Assembly: GCF_018687555.1 (NCBI RefSeq) | Contig: NZ_CP061296.1 | Location: forward strand, 372,001 to 436,000 | Direction: 5' to 3' | DNA: 64,000 nucleotides | From: Polynucleobacter sp. MWH-P3-07-1 | GTDB lineage: Bacteria > Pseudomonadota > Gammaproteobacteria > Burkholderiales > Burkholderiaceae | Shown here: in pieces, positions 32,744 through 40,580 of the stretch | Numbering within the stretch: position 1 is the stretch's first letter | Layout of the letters: every line of letters begins with the position of its first letter | Made by a program: the position numbers and the translations under genes | Notes under the pieces: model-generated | Told to the model about the DNA's origin: nothing | Seen by the model: the letters and a program-made list of their open reading frames with translations, nothing else | Database searches by the model: none

Positions 32744-32923
32744 ATGAGATTCGACGAAATCACCCCGCAAAAGCCGCTAAGCCCAGAGCAAGCTAGACTT
32801 AAATCCATGAAAGACCGTGTAAAGCGAGATCAGCAAGCGGTTAAGGCTGAGCGTGCTAGGCAGAAGATTAAGGCTGGGCAGGCGGAACTTACAAAGATTG
32901 ACGAGATACTAGACTCAAATTAA
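32744..32923 (+). CDS. Small basic island protein, 59 residues
   Basis: A frame of 59 residues, MRFDEITPQKPLSPEQARLK, then a lysine/arginine-rich helix (RVKRDQQAVKAERARQKIKA). It is likely a coiled-coil or nucleic-acid-binding peptide. It follows the 48-residue gene by 2 bases and overlaps the end of the convergent restriction-modification gene by 9 bases. Function unknown. Confidence 0.5.
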   Translation: MRFDEITPQKPLSPEQARLKSMKDRVKRDQQAVKAERARQKIKAGQAELTKIDEILDSN

Positions 32924-35740
32924 GTTGGCTTGCGCATCATCAGATTTTTTAATACGTTTTTTCTTTAATGTTGTGGACGGTAATAGACTCGTCAATTCTT
33001 CATATTTTTTAAACAAAAATGCCACTCTGCTTGCATCATCATCTGCGCCTTTATAGCCATAAGCCTTATCTACAGCTTTATCTAATTCTCTGTGCGCCTT
33101 AATCAGTTCAACTGGCATAACAATTGTCTTATATGCATCGCCAACATTTGTTCCTGCTAGGCCGTTTCTTATATCTAAAATATTCTGCGAGCAACGCTCA
33201 ATTTCTGACTTATCTTCATCGTTTAAATCAGTAACCCAAATAAAATTGTTATAAACAATATTGGATGAATATCTATATCTACTTTCTAATCTGCCGGCAA
33301 TGGCCCTCATCCAGCTGTTATGCATAGAGCTATTTAATACGCCAAAGTGATAAAGACTTGCATTCGGCAAGGCATAAGCAGAGTCCGCACAAATGACATC
33401 CTTGGAAACATATGCAATTGGTAAGAATTTCCGATTCTCAGAGGAGTGTCGTGGGATTAGTAAATAGTCAGCATTAGGCTGTCTAATATCGCCAAATAAA
33501 GAGGGAACATCTTTTTTGGAGTTAATCGAGGCGGTAGCACTTTCTTGCCTATATTTTCTTACTCTTTCCACCTTATCTTTAATGATCGGCAAGCTCAAAA
33601 TTTCAGAAGGCGTGGCGTCCTTGAGCCAAATACAATATCTCCAATCATTGGTAAGCATTTCTTTTGCGCCACCATACTTCTTAATAAACTTCGATGCATT
33701 CGGCTCTCTTCTTATGATTTCGTTTTTTTCATCTTCTGAGAGTAAAAAATTACCATCATCATAAGGAATACTTCCGCGAACCAATTCTGGCAAGCCGGGA
33801 CATAGAGCTGATGATCGTTTTTCAATTAATAGATTTTCAGCATCAACCAAATACGCATTAATTTGTTTTGCTTTTATTTCAGTTGGCTCAGTCTCCACCC
33901 CGTCTTTGTAGTCATAGACAATGCAGTAAGGCCAATCTTGCTTGCCAAAGCCAACAATTACGCATTGGACTACGGCTGATGCTCTTGCTTCGTTGGTCCA
34001 TTTAAATGTGCGATGTGCAAATTTAATTTTTATATGGTTTGCAAGTAAAGGTTTCCATAAAATTGGAGGCTGCTCACCCTGTACTATAGAATTGGTGGAC
34101 ACAAATGCAACAACTACATTGGTGTTTTTGGTTATGTATTTTGATGCTATCAAATACCAAGCACATACATAGTCAAGTTTTCCGTAGTTATCAACACTAT
34201 CGAACAACAACTTCATATCGGCTTGCTGCTCTTTGCTCTTTAGGGCAGCACCAATAAACGGCGGATTGCCAAATATATAACTGCAGTCTTCTGCTTTAAC
34301 TACATCTTCCCAATCTTTACGCAACGCATTATCACAATGTATATGCGGCGTTGTCACCAGAGGAACTGTTGCACGCGTTTTGCCAAACTTATTAGCCGCT
34401 TCTAAGTTAAGTTGATGGTCAGTTATGTATAACGCTACACGTGCAATGTGTGTTGCTGCTTCGTCAATCTCGATTCCGTAGAACTGTCCAATATTTACGC
34501 GGCATAACGTCGCAATATCTAATAAACCACCCTGTGCTTGACCCTTAAAAAACAATTCGTTGATAACATCGTTTTCTATCCTACGTATTTCTCGATAAGC
34601 TATTACTAAAAAGTTACCACATCCGCAGGCTGGGTCAAAAAACTTTAATGTGGGTAGCTTGTCATATAAGGTAGTTAGCTTAGTTTTATTGCCCTTAGCC
34701 TTATTGAATTCTTCGTGCAACTCATCTAAAAATAATGGTTGGATAACTTTGAGAATATTACGTTCACTTGTATAGTGGGCGCCCAATTCTCTACGGCTTT
34801 CTTTTCGATGTGCTGTATCACTTGCACCTTCTTCCAGTACAGCCTGAAACATAGCCCCAAAAATAGCCGGGCTAATACCGCTCCAGTCAATTTGTACGCA
34901 CTTAAGTAGGATTGAGCGTAAGTCAAAATCAAAGTAGGGCGTTTGTATATTTTCAGCAAATAAGCTGCCGTTGACGTATTCAAATGCTTGTAATGCTTCA
35001 TCTAAATTAGTTTGTCGCTTATCTTTTGGTGTATTTAGAACTTGAAATAACAAGCCAATTGAACTGCCTAAGTCGCTACCATCTTCCTTAGTGGCTTCCA
35101 CTAAGCGTCTAAATATGCCGTCTTCGCCAAATATTCCCGTGTCATCTGCAAATAAACAAAACAAGAGACGAGTTAAAAAACTTTCTAAATCTTTACCCTT
35201 ATAGTTAGCCTTAAGCAAGGCATCGTGTAACTTGGCAATCTGTTCTGCGGCTTTGCGATTAACCGGCAATTCTTCACTTACAGCATGAACACGCTTATCA
35301 ACTAAAAACATAAACCAATCTGCACGTTTATGTAATTCATCTAGCTTGCAAGTTAGAGGTTCTTTAGCGTTATTCTGTAAGTCATAAAGTTGGAAGTTTT
35401 GAAAGTCGCAAGTAATTATGTATTGAGGCTTTTCAAATTCATTAGCAATTGCGTGAAAATATGCCTGTGCTTGTACGTATGCATCATCTAAGTTTCTGCC
35501 TAAACTCTTTTGTTCTACCAACAAGACCCCGGGTATAAAGCTATCTATATAGCCACGTGCACCGCCAACTTTTAATACACGAGCCTCAAACATGCTTGCT
35601 GAACTTTTGCTAAGTCCAAAGCACGTATAGAAATCACGCCAAAATTGCTGTGCATGTTGCTTTTCATCGCTATCTGTAGCATGTTCTTTTGCAAATAGCT
35701 GTAAGCGTCTGCGTATTTCGTTAATGGTGATATCTGGCAT
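32915..35740 (-). CDS. Single-chain Type IIL (MmeI-like) restriction-modification enzyme
   Basis: A protein of 941 residues. The N-terminal nuclease has D66-x9-E76-Q-K78 (YIDSFIPGVLLVEQKS), the same spacing as the MmeI cleavage motif. A helical linker follows. The methyltransferase has motif I FFDPACGCGNFL (368-379) and motif IV NPPF (492-495), an adenine N6 methylase type. The region from about 620 to 850 should hold the target-recognition domain. In this family one protein both methylates and cuts. All key residues look intact. It is AT-rich compared with core genes, as expected for acquired DNA. The recognition sequence cannot be predicted by eye. Confidence 0.85.
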   Translation of the reverse strand: MPDITINEIRRRLQLFAKEHATDSDEKQHAQQFWRDFYTCFGLSKSSASMFEARVLKVGGARGYIDSFIPGVLLVEQKSLGRNLDDAYVQAQAYFHAIANEFEKPQYIITCDFQNFQLYDLQNNAKEPLTCKLDELHKRADWFMFLVDKRVHAVSEELPVNRKAAEQIAKLHDALLKANYKGKDLESFLTRLLFCLFADDTGIFGEDGIFRRLVEATKEDGSDLGSSIGLLFQVLNTPKDKRQTNLDEALQAFEYVNGSLFAENIQTPYFDFDLRSILLKCVQIDWSGISPAIFGAMFQAVLEEGASDTAHRKESRRELGAHYTSERNILKVIQPLFLDELHEEFNKAKGNKTKLTTLYDKLPTLKFFDPACGCGNFLVIAYREIRRIENDVINELFFKGQAQGGLLDIATLCRVNIGQFYGIEIDEAATHIARVALYITDHQLNLEAANKFGKTRATVPLVTTPHIHCDNALRKDWEDVVKAEDCSYIFGNPPFIGAALKSKEQQADMKLLFDSVDNYGKLDYVCAWYLIASKYITKNTNVVVAFVSTNSIVQGEQPPILWKPLLANHIKIKFAHRTFKWTNEARASAVVQCVIVGFGKQDWPYCIVYDYKDGVETEPTEIKAKQINAYLVDAENLLIEKRSSALCPGLPELVRGSIPYDDGNFLLSEDEKNEIIRREPNASKFIKKYGGAKEMLTNDWRYCIWLKDATPSEILSLPIIKDKVERVRKYRQESATASINSKKDVPSLFGDIRQPNADYLLIPRHSSENRKFLPIAYVSKDVICADSAYALPNASLYHFGVLNSSMHNSWMRAIAGRLESRYRYSSNIVYNNFIWVTDLNDEDKSEIERCSQNILDIRNGLAGTNVGDAYKTIVMPVELIKAHRELDKAVDKAYGYKGADDDASRVAFLFKKYEELTSLLPSTTLKKKRIKKSDDAQANLI

Positions 35741-35874
35741 AGATTTAATTGCTTAGGACTGGGTGTATCAATAATACCCATGTGCTATAAGCCATTGCAA
35801 TTTTTGGCTTTTGGTGCAAGTGAATGCGAAGGTTTAGGCTATTGAGTATGGTTTGGGGATTGAAGTTGAATTGA

Positions 35875-35897
35875 AAGTGTCGCGTTTCGCGACACTT
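35875..35897. repeat. TGTC-N9-GACA family palindrome, best conserved
   Basis: AAGTGTCGCG / CGCGACACTT: perfect 10-bp arms with a TTT centre. It shares the outer AAGTGTC...GACACTT with the copy at 26124. It lies 135 bases upstream of the restriction-modification start. Confidence 0.7.
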
Positions 35898-36108
35898 GAA
35901 TACCAGATGTGCGTAAGCAGCTGCTCACCGTGAAACCATTGACTATTAAGGTTCTAAAATTTACGCACCAAAATCACTCTAAATTTAAGCAAAAATACTT
36001 ATAAATTTTTACTAGAAATGCCTGCAAAAAGCCATGCAAAACACTAAAATCGGGGGTAACGCATCCAAGTATCACTAGATATAGTGTTTTTGGGTTTGGA
36101 GGGGCAAG

Positions 36109-36142
36109 AAAAAAGCGGTATTAGCTCGAACTAACACCGCTT
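36109..36142 (-). terminator. Minus-strand terminator without a recognised minus-strand gene
   Basis: Read on the minus strand: a 12-bp stem with one mismatch (AAGCGGTGTTAG / CTAATACCGCTT) and TTTTTT. The genes to its right are on the plus strand, so it may insulate the restriction gene from antisense transcription or end an unseen RNA. Confidence 0.6.
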
Positions 36143-36239
36143 CCTGTGATTAAGCGTACTTAACAGGTATGCGTAGTCTATACCAAAATGATTTGGCGAA
36201 AAGGGTCTTGTGATTAATAACCCTTTTTTGGAGTCCATT

Positions 36240-36377
36240 ATGGCCACTAAGAAGACTGTAACTACGGTGAATAAAAGCGCTGTAGATGGAAGGTTCGTGA
36301 GTGCTAAAACCGCTAAGAGTAATCCATCTACTACTTTTAAACAAACTGTAGTCAAGCAAACTAAACCTAAGAAGTAA
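36240..36377 (+). CDS. Small basic protein, 45 residues
   Basis: A frame of 45 residues, MATKKTVTTVNKSAVDGRFV, then SAKTAKSNPSTTFKQTVVKQ and a Lys-rich end. The pattern SAVxGRFVxxxxAxxNPxTT recurs in tiny bacterial proteins, as I recall (sometimes mis-labelled transporters). It has no membrane helix. GGAG lies 6 bases before the ATG. It precedes the DUF3800 gene by 49 bases and is probably co-transcribed. Confidence 0.65.
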   Translation: MATKKTVTTVNKSAVDGRFVSAKTAKSNPSTTFKQTVVKQTKPKK

Positions 36378-36426
36378 TGGGTTGGCAGCCAGAGCAATCT
36401 GGCTGTTTTCCCTCAATCAGACCTAC

Positions 36427-37236
36427 ATGCATTTACTTTATTGTGATGAGACAAACTATCAAAAAGTTCCTAATGACTTTTTCCTTTATGGCGGAGTAGT
36501 CATAAAGGCGGAAAATGCTCTTGCTTTATCAAATGAAATTATCGATATAAGAAAACGATTTGATGTGCCCGATGATTATGTTTTGAAATTTAATCCCGGT
36601 CCTAAAGATCTTGAGCATAAGCAATTTATCGAGCTTAAGAAAAATATTATTGCCGCAGCAGTAAAGTATGAGTGCAAACTGCTCGTGAACTTGATTCTTC
36701 ATGACATAACAACCTCTTCCGAGGATGCCAGAAGAAATAGCGTAGATACTCTATGCCATCACTTCAACGAATATCTTGAGCATCCAGACGGATTCGGATT
36801 GGTGATGATTGATAGATTTCAAGATAAGTTAATAGAGGGGGAATTAATCAATAAGTTATCAAGCGGAATTTCAAAGCGATTACCAAATGGGGTTGCTTTC
36901 AAAGTGAATCGAATATTGGGCTACCACTTCACCGCCATTGGCCAGTCGCACTTTTGTAGCGTAGTAGATGTTGTTATAGGATCTTTGCGATTTGCTATTA
37001 ACTCATTTACTCAGCAGGATGATCGGTATGATGTTTCCGCTAAGGCCATTTTTGGCCAGATATCACCATTATTTTTTCGTCACATAACTAATAAAGTTCA
37101 ACCAAGTAGCCTCTGGTTCAGCCCCGCATTTGTGAAGCATGACCCATATAGGGCTAGATATGCTGAATTAGTGGAGTATTTGATTGACCAGGGGATAGAG
37201 CCACAGCAGAAATTTAGGGCTACCTCGTTTGGCTAA
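36427..37236 (+). CDS. DUF3800 protein
   Basis: About 269 residues. The N-terminus YCDETNYQKVPNDFFLYGG is the DUF3800 signature (acidic D-E pair in the first strand, as in RNase H-like folds). GLVMIDRFQDK and SVVDVVIGSLRFAIN carry further conserved acidic residues, consistent with a metal-dependent nuclease-like centre. The activity of the family is not established; members are frequent in islands. The ATG at 36427 starts the first strand. It is the last gene before the right attachment site. Confidence 0.75.
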   Translation: MHLLYCDETNYQKVPNDFFLYGGVVIKAENALALSNEIIDIRKRFDVPDDYVLKFNPGPKDLEHKQFIELKKNIIAAAVKYECKLLVNLILHDITTSSEDARRNSVDTLCHHFNEYLEHPDGFGLVMIDRFQDKLIEGELINKLSSGISKRLPNGVAFKVNRILGYHFTAIGQSHFCSVVDVVIGSLRFAINSFTQQDDRYDVSAKAIFGQISPLFFRHITNKVQPSSLWFSPAFVKHDPYRARYAELVEYLIDQGIEPQQKFRATSFG

Positions 37237-37353
37237 TGAAGAGACGTTTACGGTCAATCAGTCTGAACCAGCGTCTGCCATCCCCACTCGAAACTTCCAA
37301 TAGATCATCTATTGTTACCAGCAGTCATCCACATTTGACCAACCCAGAAAGAC

Positions 37354-37383
37354 AAAACCCCCACTATTGCTAGTGAGGGTTTC
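37354..37383 (-). terminator. Hairpin just downstream of tRNA-Lys
   Basis: AAACCC-x-CACTA / TAGTG-x-GGGTTT with a 4-base loop and one mismatch. It lies 7 bases past the tRNA 3' end on the minus strand, with a T run of four. It differs from the GCCACCC hairpins at the two tRNA fragments, so it was brought by the island. Confidence 0.65.
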
Positions 37384-37387
37384 TTGA

Positions 37388-37435
37388 TACTGGTGGGTCG
37401 GGCGAGATTCGAACTCGCGACCAACGGATTAAAAG
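37388..37435 (-). repeat. Right attachment site: 48-bp repeat within tRNA-Lys
   Basis: Identical to 17564-17611. It spans from three bases outside the CCA end to the anticodon loop, so island integration reconstitutes a complete tRNA gene. Confidence 0.9.
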
Positions 37436-37466
37436 TCCGCTGCTCTACCGACTGAGCTACCGACCC
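37391..37466 (-). tRNA. tRNA-Lys (anticodon TTT)
   Basis: 76 bases including encoded CCA. The acceptor GGGTCGG/CCGACCC, D arm GCTC/GAGC, anticodon stem GCGGA... with loop CTTTTAA, and T arm CGCGAGTTCGAATCTCG all pair. The 3' 45 bases are duplicated exactly at 17567-17611, marking it as the integration target. Confidence 0.95.
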
Positions 37467-37542
37467 GGTAAAACGGAAATTATAGCAAGACTTGTGACTT
37501 CGTCCTGAGCTCTTGCTGCTCCTGCCTCGTATAGCCCGATGC

Positions 37543-38874
37543 TTAGGAGTTCACCCGTCTGGCTACTGGCGGATTCTTCGAGAAATACTCTTTAATTCCC
37601 TTCAAAATGGCCTCAGCAATTCGGTCCTGATAGGCGTCATCATTGAGTCTGGCTTCCTCTTGGGGATTGCTGATAAAGGCAGTCTCAACCAGGATCGAGG
37701 GGATATCTGGGGCCTTGAGAACGGCAAAGCTGGCCTGCTCTACTTTGCCTTTGTGTAAGGCGGCAAAACCACCAATTTGCCTTAAAACCGAGTTGCCGAC
37801 CTGAAGTGAGTCATTAATTTGCGCCGTGGTCGACATATCCAGTAAGAGATTGGCCACTTGCCGGTCTTGGGTTTTGATATTGATGCCACCAATCAGATCC
37901 GAAGCATTCTCTTTATTGGCCATCCATCTGGCAGTCGTGCTCGAAGCCCCCATTTGGGAGAGTGCAAAGACGGAAGCACCCTTGGCATCTCTTTCAATAA
38001 AAGCATCTGCATGGATTGAAACAAATAAATCCGCTTGGACTGCGCGGGCTTTTTGCACTCGGACATGTAGGGGTACAAAGTAATCACCGTCTCTGGTTAA
38101 AAAAGGGCGCATATAGTCTTCGCTTTCAATCTTTTGATTGAGGCGTTTGGCAATCGAAAGCACTACGTTCTTTTCTCTCGAGCCTGCTGCACCAATTGCA
38201 CCAGGATCTTCGCCACCATGGCCGGCATCGATAGCAATCGTGATTAGACGTTTATATTTAGCGGCTGCCTTAGGGGTCTTCACATCCGGAATGGCCTGTG
38301 CAACTGGTGGACCTTTATCAGGCTTGCTAGCAAACTGGGCAATTTGGTCGATTTCTTCATTGGATTTAACTAGGGCCTGCTCTTTGCGAGCACTACTTTT
38401 GACTAACTCCATTAAAGGGTCGGGCGGGGTAGTTGGGTAGAGATCAAATACCATGCGGTATTGGTACTCACCAATTGGGTCAAGGGTAAAGAGCTGCGGC
38501 TTAATTGGCTCTTTGAGATCAAAGACTAAGCGCACCACATTGGGTTGATATTGCCCAACCCGAATTTGTGAAACATAAGGATCATTGGGCTTGACCTTGG
38601 CAACGATGTCTTTGAGGGTGGAATTGAGTTCCAGGTTTTGGACATCCACTACCAATCGATCTGGGTTAGTTAATACTTGCTGCGTAATGGGTAGCGGAGT
38701 ATCTGACTCGAGTGTTATGCGGGTGTAGTCTTCAGAGGGCCACATCCTTACACCCAGAATCTTGGCGCCCCAAGCGATCTCAATTTCTCCTAAGAGGAGG
38801 ACAAAGCCTAGAAGCTTGGCCGAAGTCTTGAGATGCTGTCTTCTTGAGAGATTGGCAGGGCTAGAGTGCTTCAT
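37543..38874 (-). CDS. amiC: N-acetylmuramoyl-L-alanine amidase AmiC-like
   Basis: About 443 residues. A Tat-type signal (NLSRRQHLKTSAKLLGF) is followed by an AMIN domain (AKILGVRMWPSEDYTRITL) that targets septal peptidoglycan. The C-terminal Amidase_3 domain has zinc ligands in AIDAGHGGEDPGA, Glu in SREKNVVLS, His in SIHADAF and catalytic Glu in LVETAFISN. It cleaves the amide between MurNAc and the peptide during daughter-cell separation. I chose ATG 38874, which keeps the Tat signal near the N-terminus; a longer frame to 38925 exists. It overlaps or abuts tsaE. Confidence 0.9.
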   Translation of the reverse strand: MKHSSPANLSRRQHLKTSAKLLGFVLLLGEIEIAWGAKILGVRMWPSEDYTRITLESDTPLPITQQVLTNPDRLVVDVQNLELNSTLKDIVAKVKPNDPYVSQIRVGQYQPNVVRLVFDLKEPIKPQLFTLDPIGEYQYRMVFDLYPTTPPDPLMELVKSSARKEQALVKSNEEIDQIAQFASKPDKGPPVAQAIPDVKTPKAAAKYKRLITIAIDAGHGGEDPGAIGAAGSREKNVVLSIAKRLNQKIESEDYMRPFLTRDGDYFVPLHVRVQKARAVQADLFVSIHADAFIERDAKGASVFALSQMGASSTTARWMANKENASDLIGGINIKTQDRQVANLLLDMSTTAQINDSLQVGNSVLRQIGGFAALHKGKVEQASFAVLKAPDIPSILVETAFISNPQEEARLNDDAYQDRIAEAILKGIKEYFSKNPPVARRVNS

Positions 38875-38881
38875 GTGGATG

Positions 38882-39388
38882 CTAGATTTGGTCGAGTAAT
38901 TGCTTGCCAGCAGTACTTTTGGCACTCAGGCTAATGACTCTCTCAGCCTCGGTGTCACCGGCGGTCAATGTCATTACGAGATCAAATGACGGTAAAGTAT
39001 TCTCAGCCTTCTCGGGCCACTCAATTAAACACAATCCTGGTGTATCAAAGTACTCGGCAAAGCCTGCCTCTTGCCACTCGAGCGGAGAGCGCATGCGATA
39101 GAGATCAAAGTGATAGATGGTGACGGGGTTTTGATCAATCTGGATTGGATAAGGTTCACAGAGGGTATAGGTGGGACTCTTCACCTTCCCCGTATGTCCT
39201 AGCCCTTGAATGAGATAGCGTGCAAAAGTGGTCTTGCCAGCCCCTAGATCACCCTCTAGAGCGAGATTGAGGTGAGCGCTTGGATTGGCTGTCCAGATCT
39301 TAGCGATGGCTTTGCCTAGACCCTGACCGAGGGTCGCAGTCTCGCTTTCTTGCCTACAATGCTTTATCTGGGTTTGGCTCTGTGTCAT
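38882..39388 (-). CDS. tsaE: TsaE, tRNA threonylcarbamoyladenosine biosynthesis ATPase
   Basis: A protein of 168 residues. Walker A is GDLGAGKTTFAR, followed by SPTYTLCEPY, HFDLYRM and IEWPEKAEN, all conserved in TsaE. It works with TsaB and TsaD to make t6A37 on tRNAs reading ANN codons. It is in the same direction as amiC, as in many proteobacteria, and is divergent from queG, whose start is 45 bases away. Confidence 0.95.
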   Translation of the reverse strand: MTQSQTQIKHCRQESETATLGQGLGKAIAKIWTANPSAHLNLALEGDLGAGKTTFARYLIQGLGHTGKVKSPTYTLCEPYPIQIDQNPVTIYHFDLYRMRSPLEWQEAGFAEYFDTPGLCLIEWPEKAENTLPSFDLVMTLTAGDTEAERVISLSAKSTAGKQLLDQI

Positions 39389-39433
39389 GGTATTTGCCTA
39401 GTTTATTCAATTATTGCGCTACATTCTGAATTC

Positions 39434-40561
39434 ATGAGTTCAACTTCATCTACCCCCTCTGCCTTGGATAGCACTCAGCTATCGTCCCTACGCCAATGGC
39501 TTGATGGCGAGGCTAAGGCTATTGGTTTTGATGATGTCCGTGTGACCGATACCCATTTGGGGGATGCTACTGAGAAGTTACGAGAGTGGCTCGCTGCAGG
39601 GCGCCATGGCCACATGGAGTATATGCAACGGCATGCTGCGCTGCGTTCGGATCCCCAACTGCTCTTGCCTGGGACAACCCGTGTGATTTGTGTGCGCATG
39701 AATTATGTGCCACCCGAAGTGAATTTTGATCATGAGTGGCAGCGTCTTGCTCAGTCAGATCAAGCAGTGGTCTCTATCTATGCACGAGGTCGTGACTATC
39801 ACAAGATCTTGCGCCAACGCTTACAAGAGTTTGCAAAGGCCATTGAGGCCAAGATTGGTTCTTTTGGGTATCGCGTTTTTACTGATTCTGCGCCACTCAT
39901 GGAAGTCGAGTTAGCTCGCAAAGCAGGATTAGGTTGGCGCGGTAAACATACTTTATTGCTCAACCGAGAAGCGGGCTCAACTTTTTTCTTGGGCGAGATC
40001 TTGGTTGATATTCCGCTACCGCTGGATGAAGCAATCGAAGAGCATTGTGGTAGCTGTAGTGCATGTATTGATATCTGTCCGACACAAGCGATTACAGCGC
40101 CGTATGCCCTGGATGCAAGACGGTGCATCTCTTATTTGACGATTGAGAACCCCGACGTTATACCGATAGAGTTTCGTAAGGCGATGGGTAATCGCGTCTA
40201 TGGCTGCGATGACTGCCAACTGATCTGCCCTTGGAATAAATTTGCCCAACGCAGTGCCTTGCCTGATTTTGCTGCGCGCCACGGCTTGGGTAGCGCCTCA
40301 TTGCTGGAGTTGTGGTCATGGACAGAAGCACAGTTTGAGCAACGCCACGAGGGTAGTGCGATTCGGCGCATTGGCTATACAAAGTGGCGTCGCAATTTAG
40401 CAGTTGCCCTTGGTAATGCATTGAGCTCGGGTATATCTGAAGATGAAAAAGAGAATATTCGGGAAGCGTTAATAGAGGCTTTGGATACTGCAGCTCATAC
40501 TTCCCCGTTGGTGATAGAGCATATCGAATGGGCTCTCGCACAATCTGCAAGCGCTTGTTAA
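39434..40561 (+). CDS. queG: Epoxyqueuosine reductase QueG
   Basis: About 375 residues. Two [4Fe-4S] motifs are visible: CGSCSACIDICPTQAI and, with the last ligand, CDDCQLICPWNK. The N-terminal cobalamin-binding part includes GRDYHKILRQRL and GWRGKHTLLLNR. It reduces epoxyqueuosine to queuosine in tRNA, the last step of Q34 synthesis. I chose ATG 39434, since the upstream extension reads back into tsaE without a ribosome site. TsaE and GluQ in the same window are also anticodon-region modification enzymes. Confidence 0.95.
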   Translation: MSSTSSTPSALDSTQLSSLRQWLDGEAKAIGFDDVRVTDTHLGDATEKLREWLAAGRHGHMEYMQRHAALRSDPQLLLPGTTRVICVRMNYVPPEVNFDHEWQRLAQSDQAVVSIYARGRDYHKILRQRLQEFAKAIEAKIGSFGYRVFTDSAPLMEVELARKAGLGWRGKHTLLLNREAGSTFFLGEILVDIPLPLDEAIEEHCGSCSACIDICPTQAITAPYALDARRCISYLTIENPDVIPIEFRKAMGNRVYGCDDCQLICPWNKFAQRSALPDFAARHGLGSASLLELWSWTEAQFEQRHEGSAIRRIGYTKWRRNLAVALGNALSSGISEDEKENIREALIEALDTAAHTSPLVIEHIEWALAQSASAC

Positions 40562-40580
40562 GTCCTCTTACAATAGTCCG

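Larger units (their letters stand above)
35741..36239. other. 499-bp gene-free region between restriction gene and small gene
   Basis: AT-rich, with no convincing gene. It contains the palindrome at 35875 and a minus-strand terminator at 36109-36142. The promoter of the restriction-modification gene should lie at its left end. Confidence 0.6.
17564..37435. mobile_element. tRNA-Lys-integrated genomic island of about 19.9 kb
   Basis: Bounded by a perfect 48-bp direct repeat (17564-17611 and 37388-37435). The right copy is the 3' part of the intact minus-strand tRNA-Lys; the left copy is the displaced tRNA end. This is the classical arrangement for tyrosine-integrase islands. Contents are a full kdp operon, two tyrosine recombinases, an AAA+ ATPase, several unknown genes, a HEPN-like protein, an MmeI-like restriction-modification enzyme and a DUF3800 protein. 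No conjugation genes or structural phage genes are visible, so it is an integrative island that depends on a helper or is a remnant. Confidence 0.8.

Noticed and set aside
36131..36416. Two minus-strand frames of 88 codons over the 45-residue gene
   Set aside because: They overlap each other in different frames and oppose a small gene with a good ribosome site. No recognisable sequence.
17564..37435. Considered as a prophage
   Set aside because: No capsid, terminase, portal, tail or lysis genes are visible. The recombinase and AAA+ genes alone do not support a phage.
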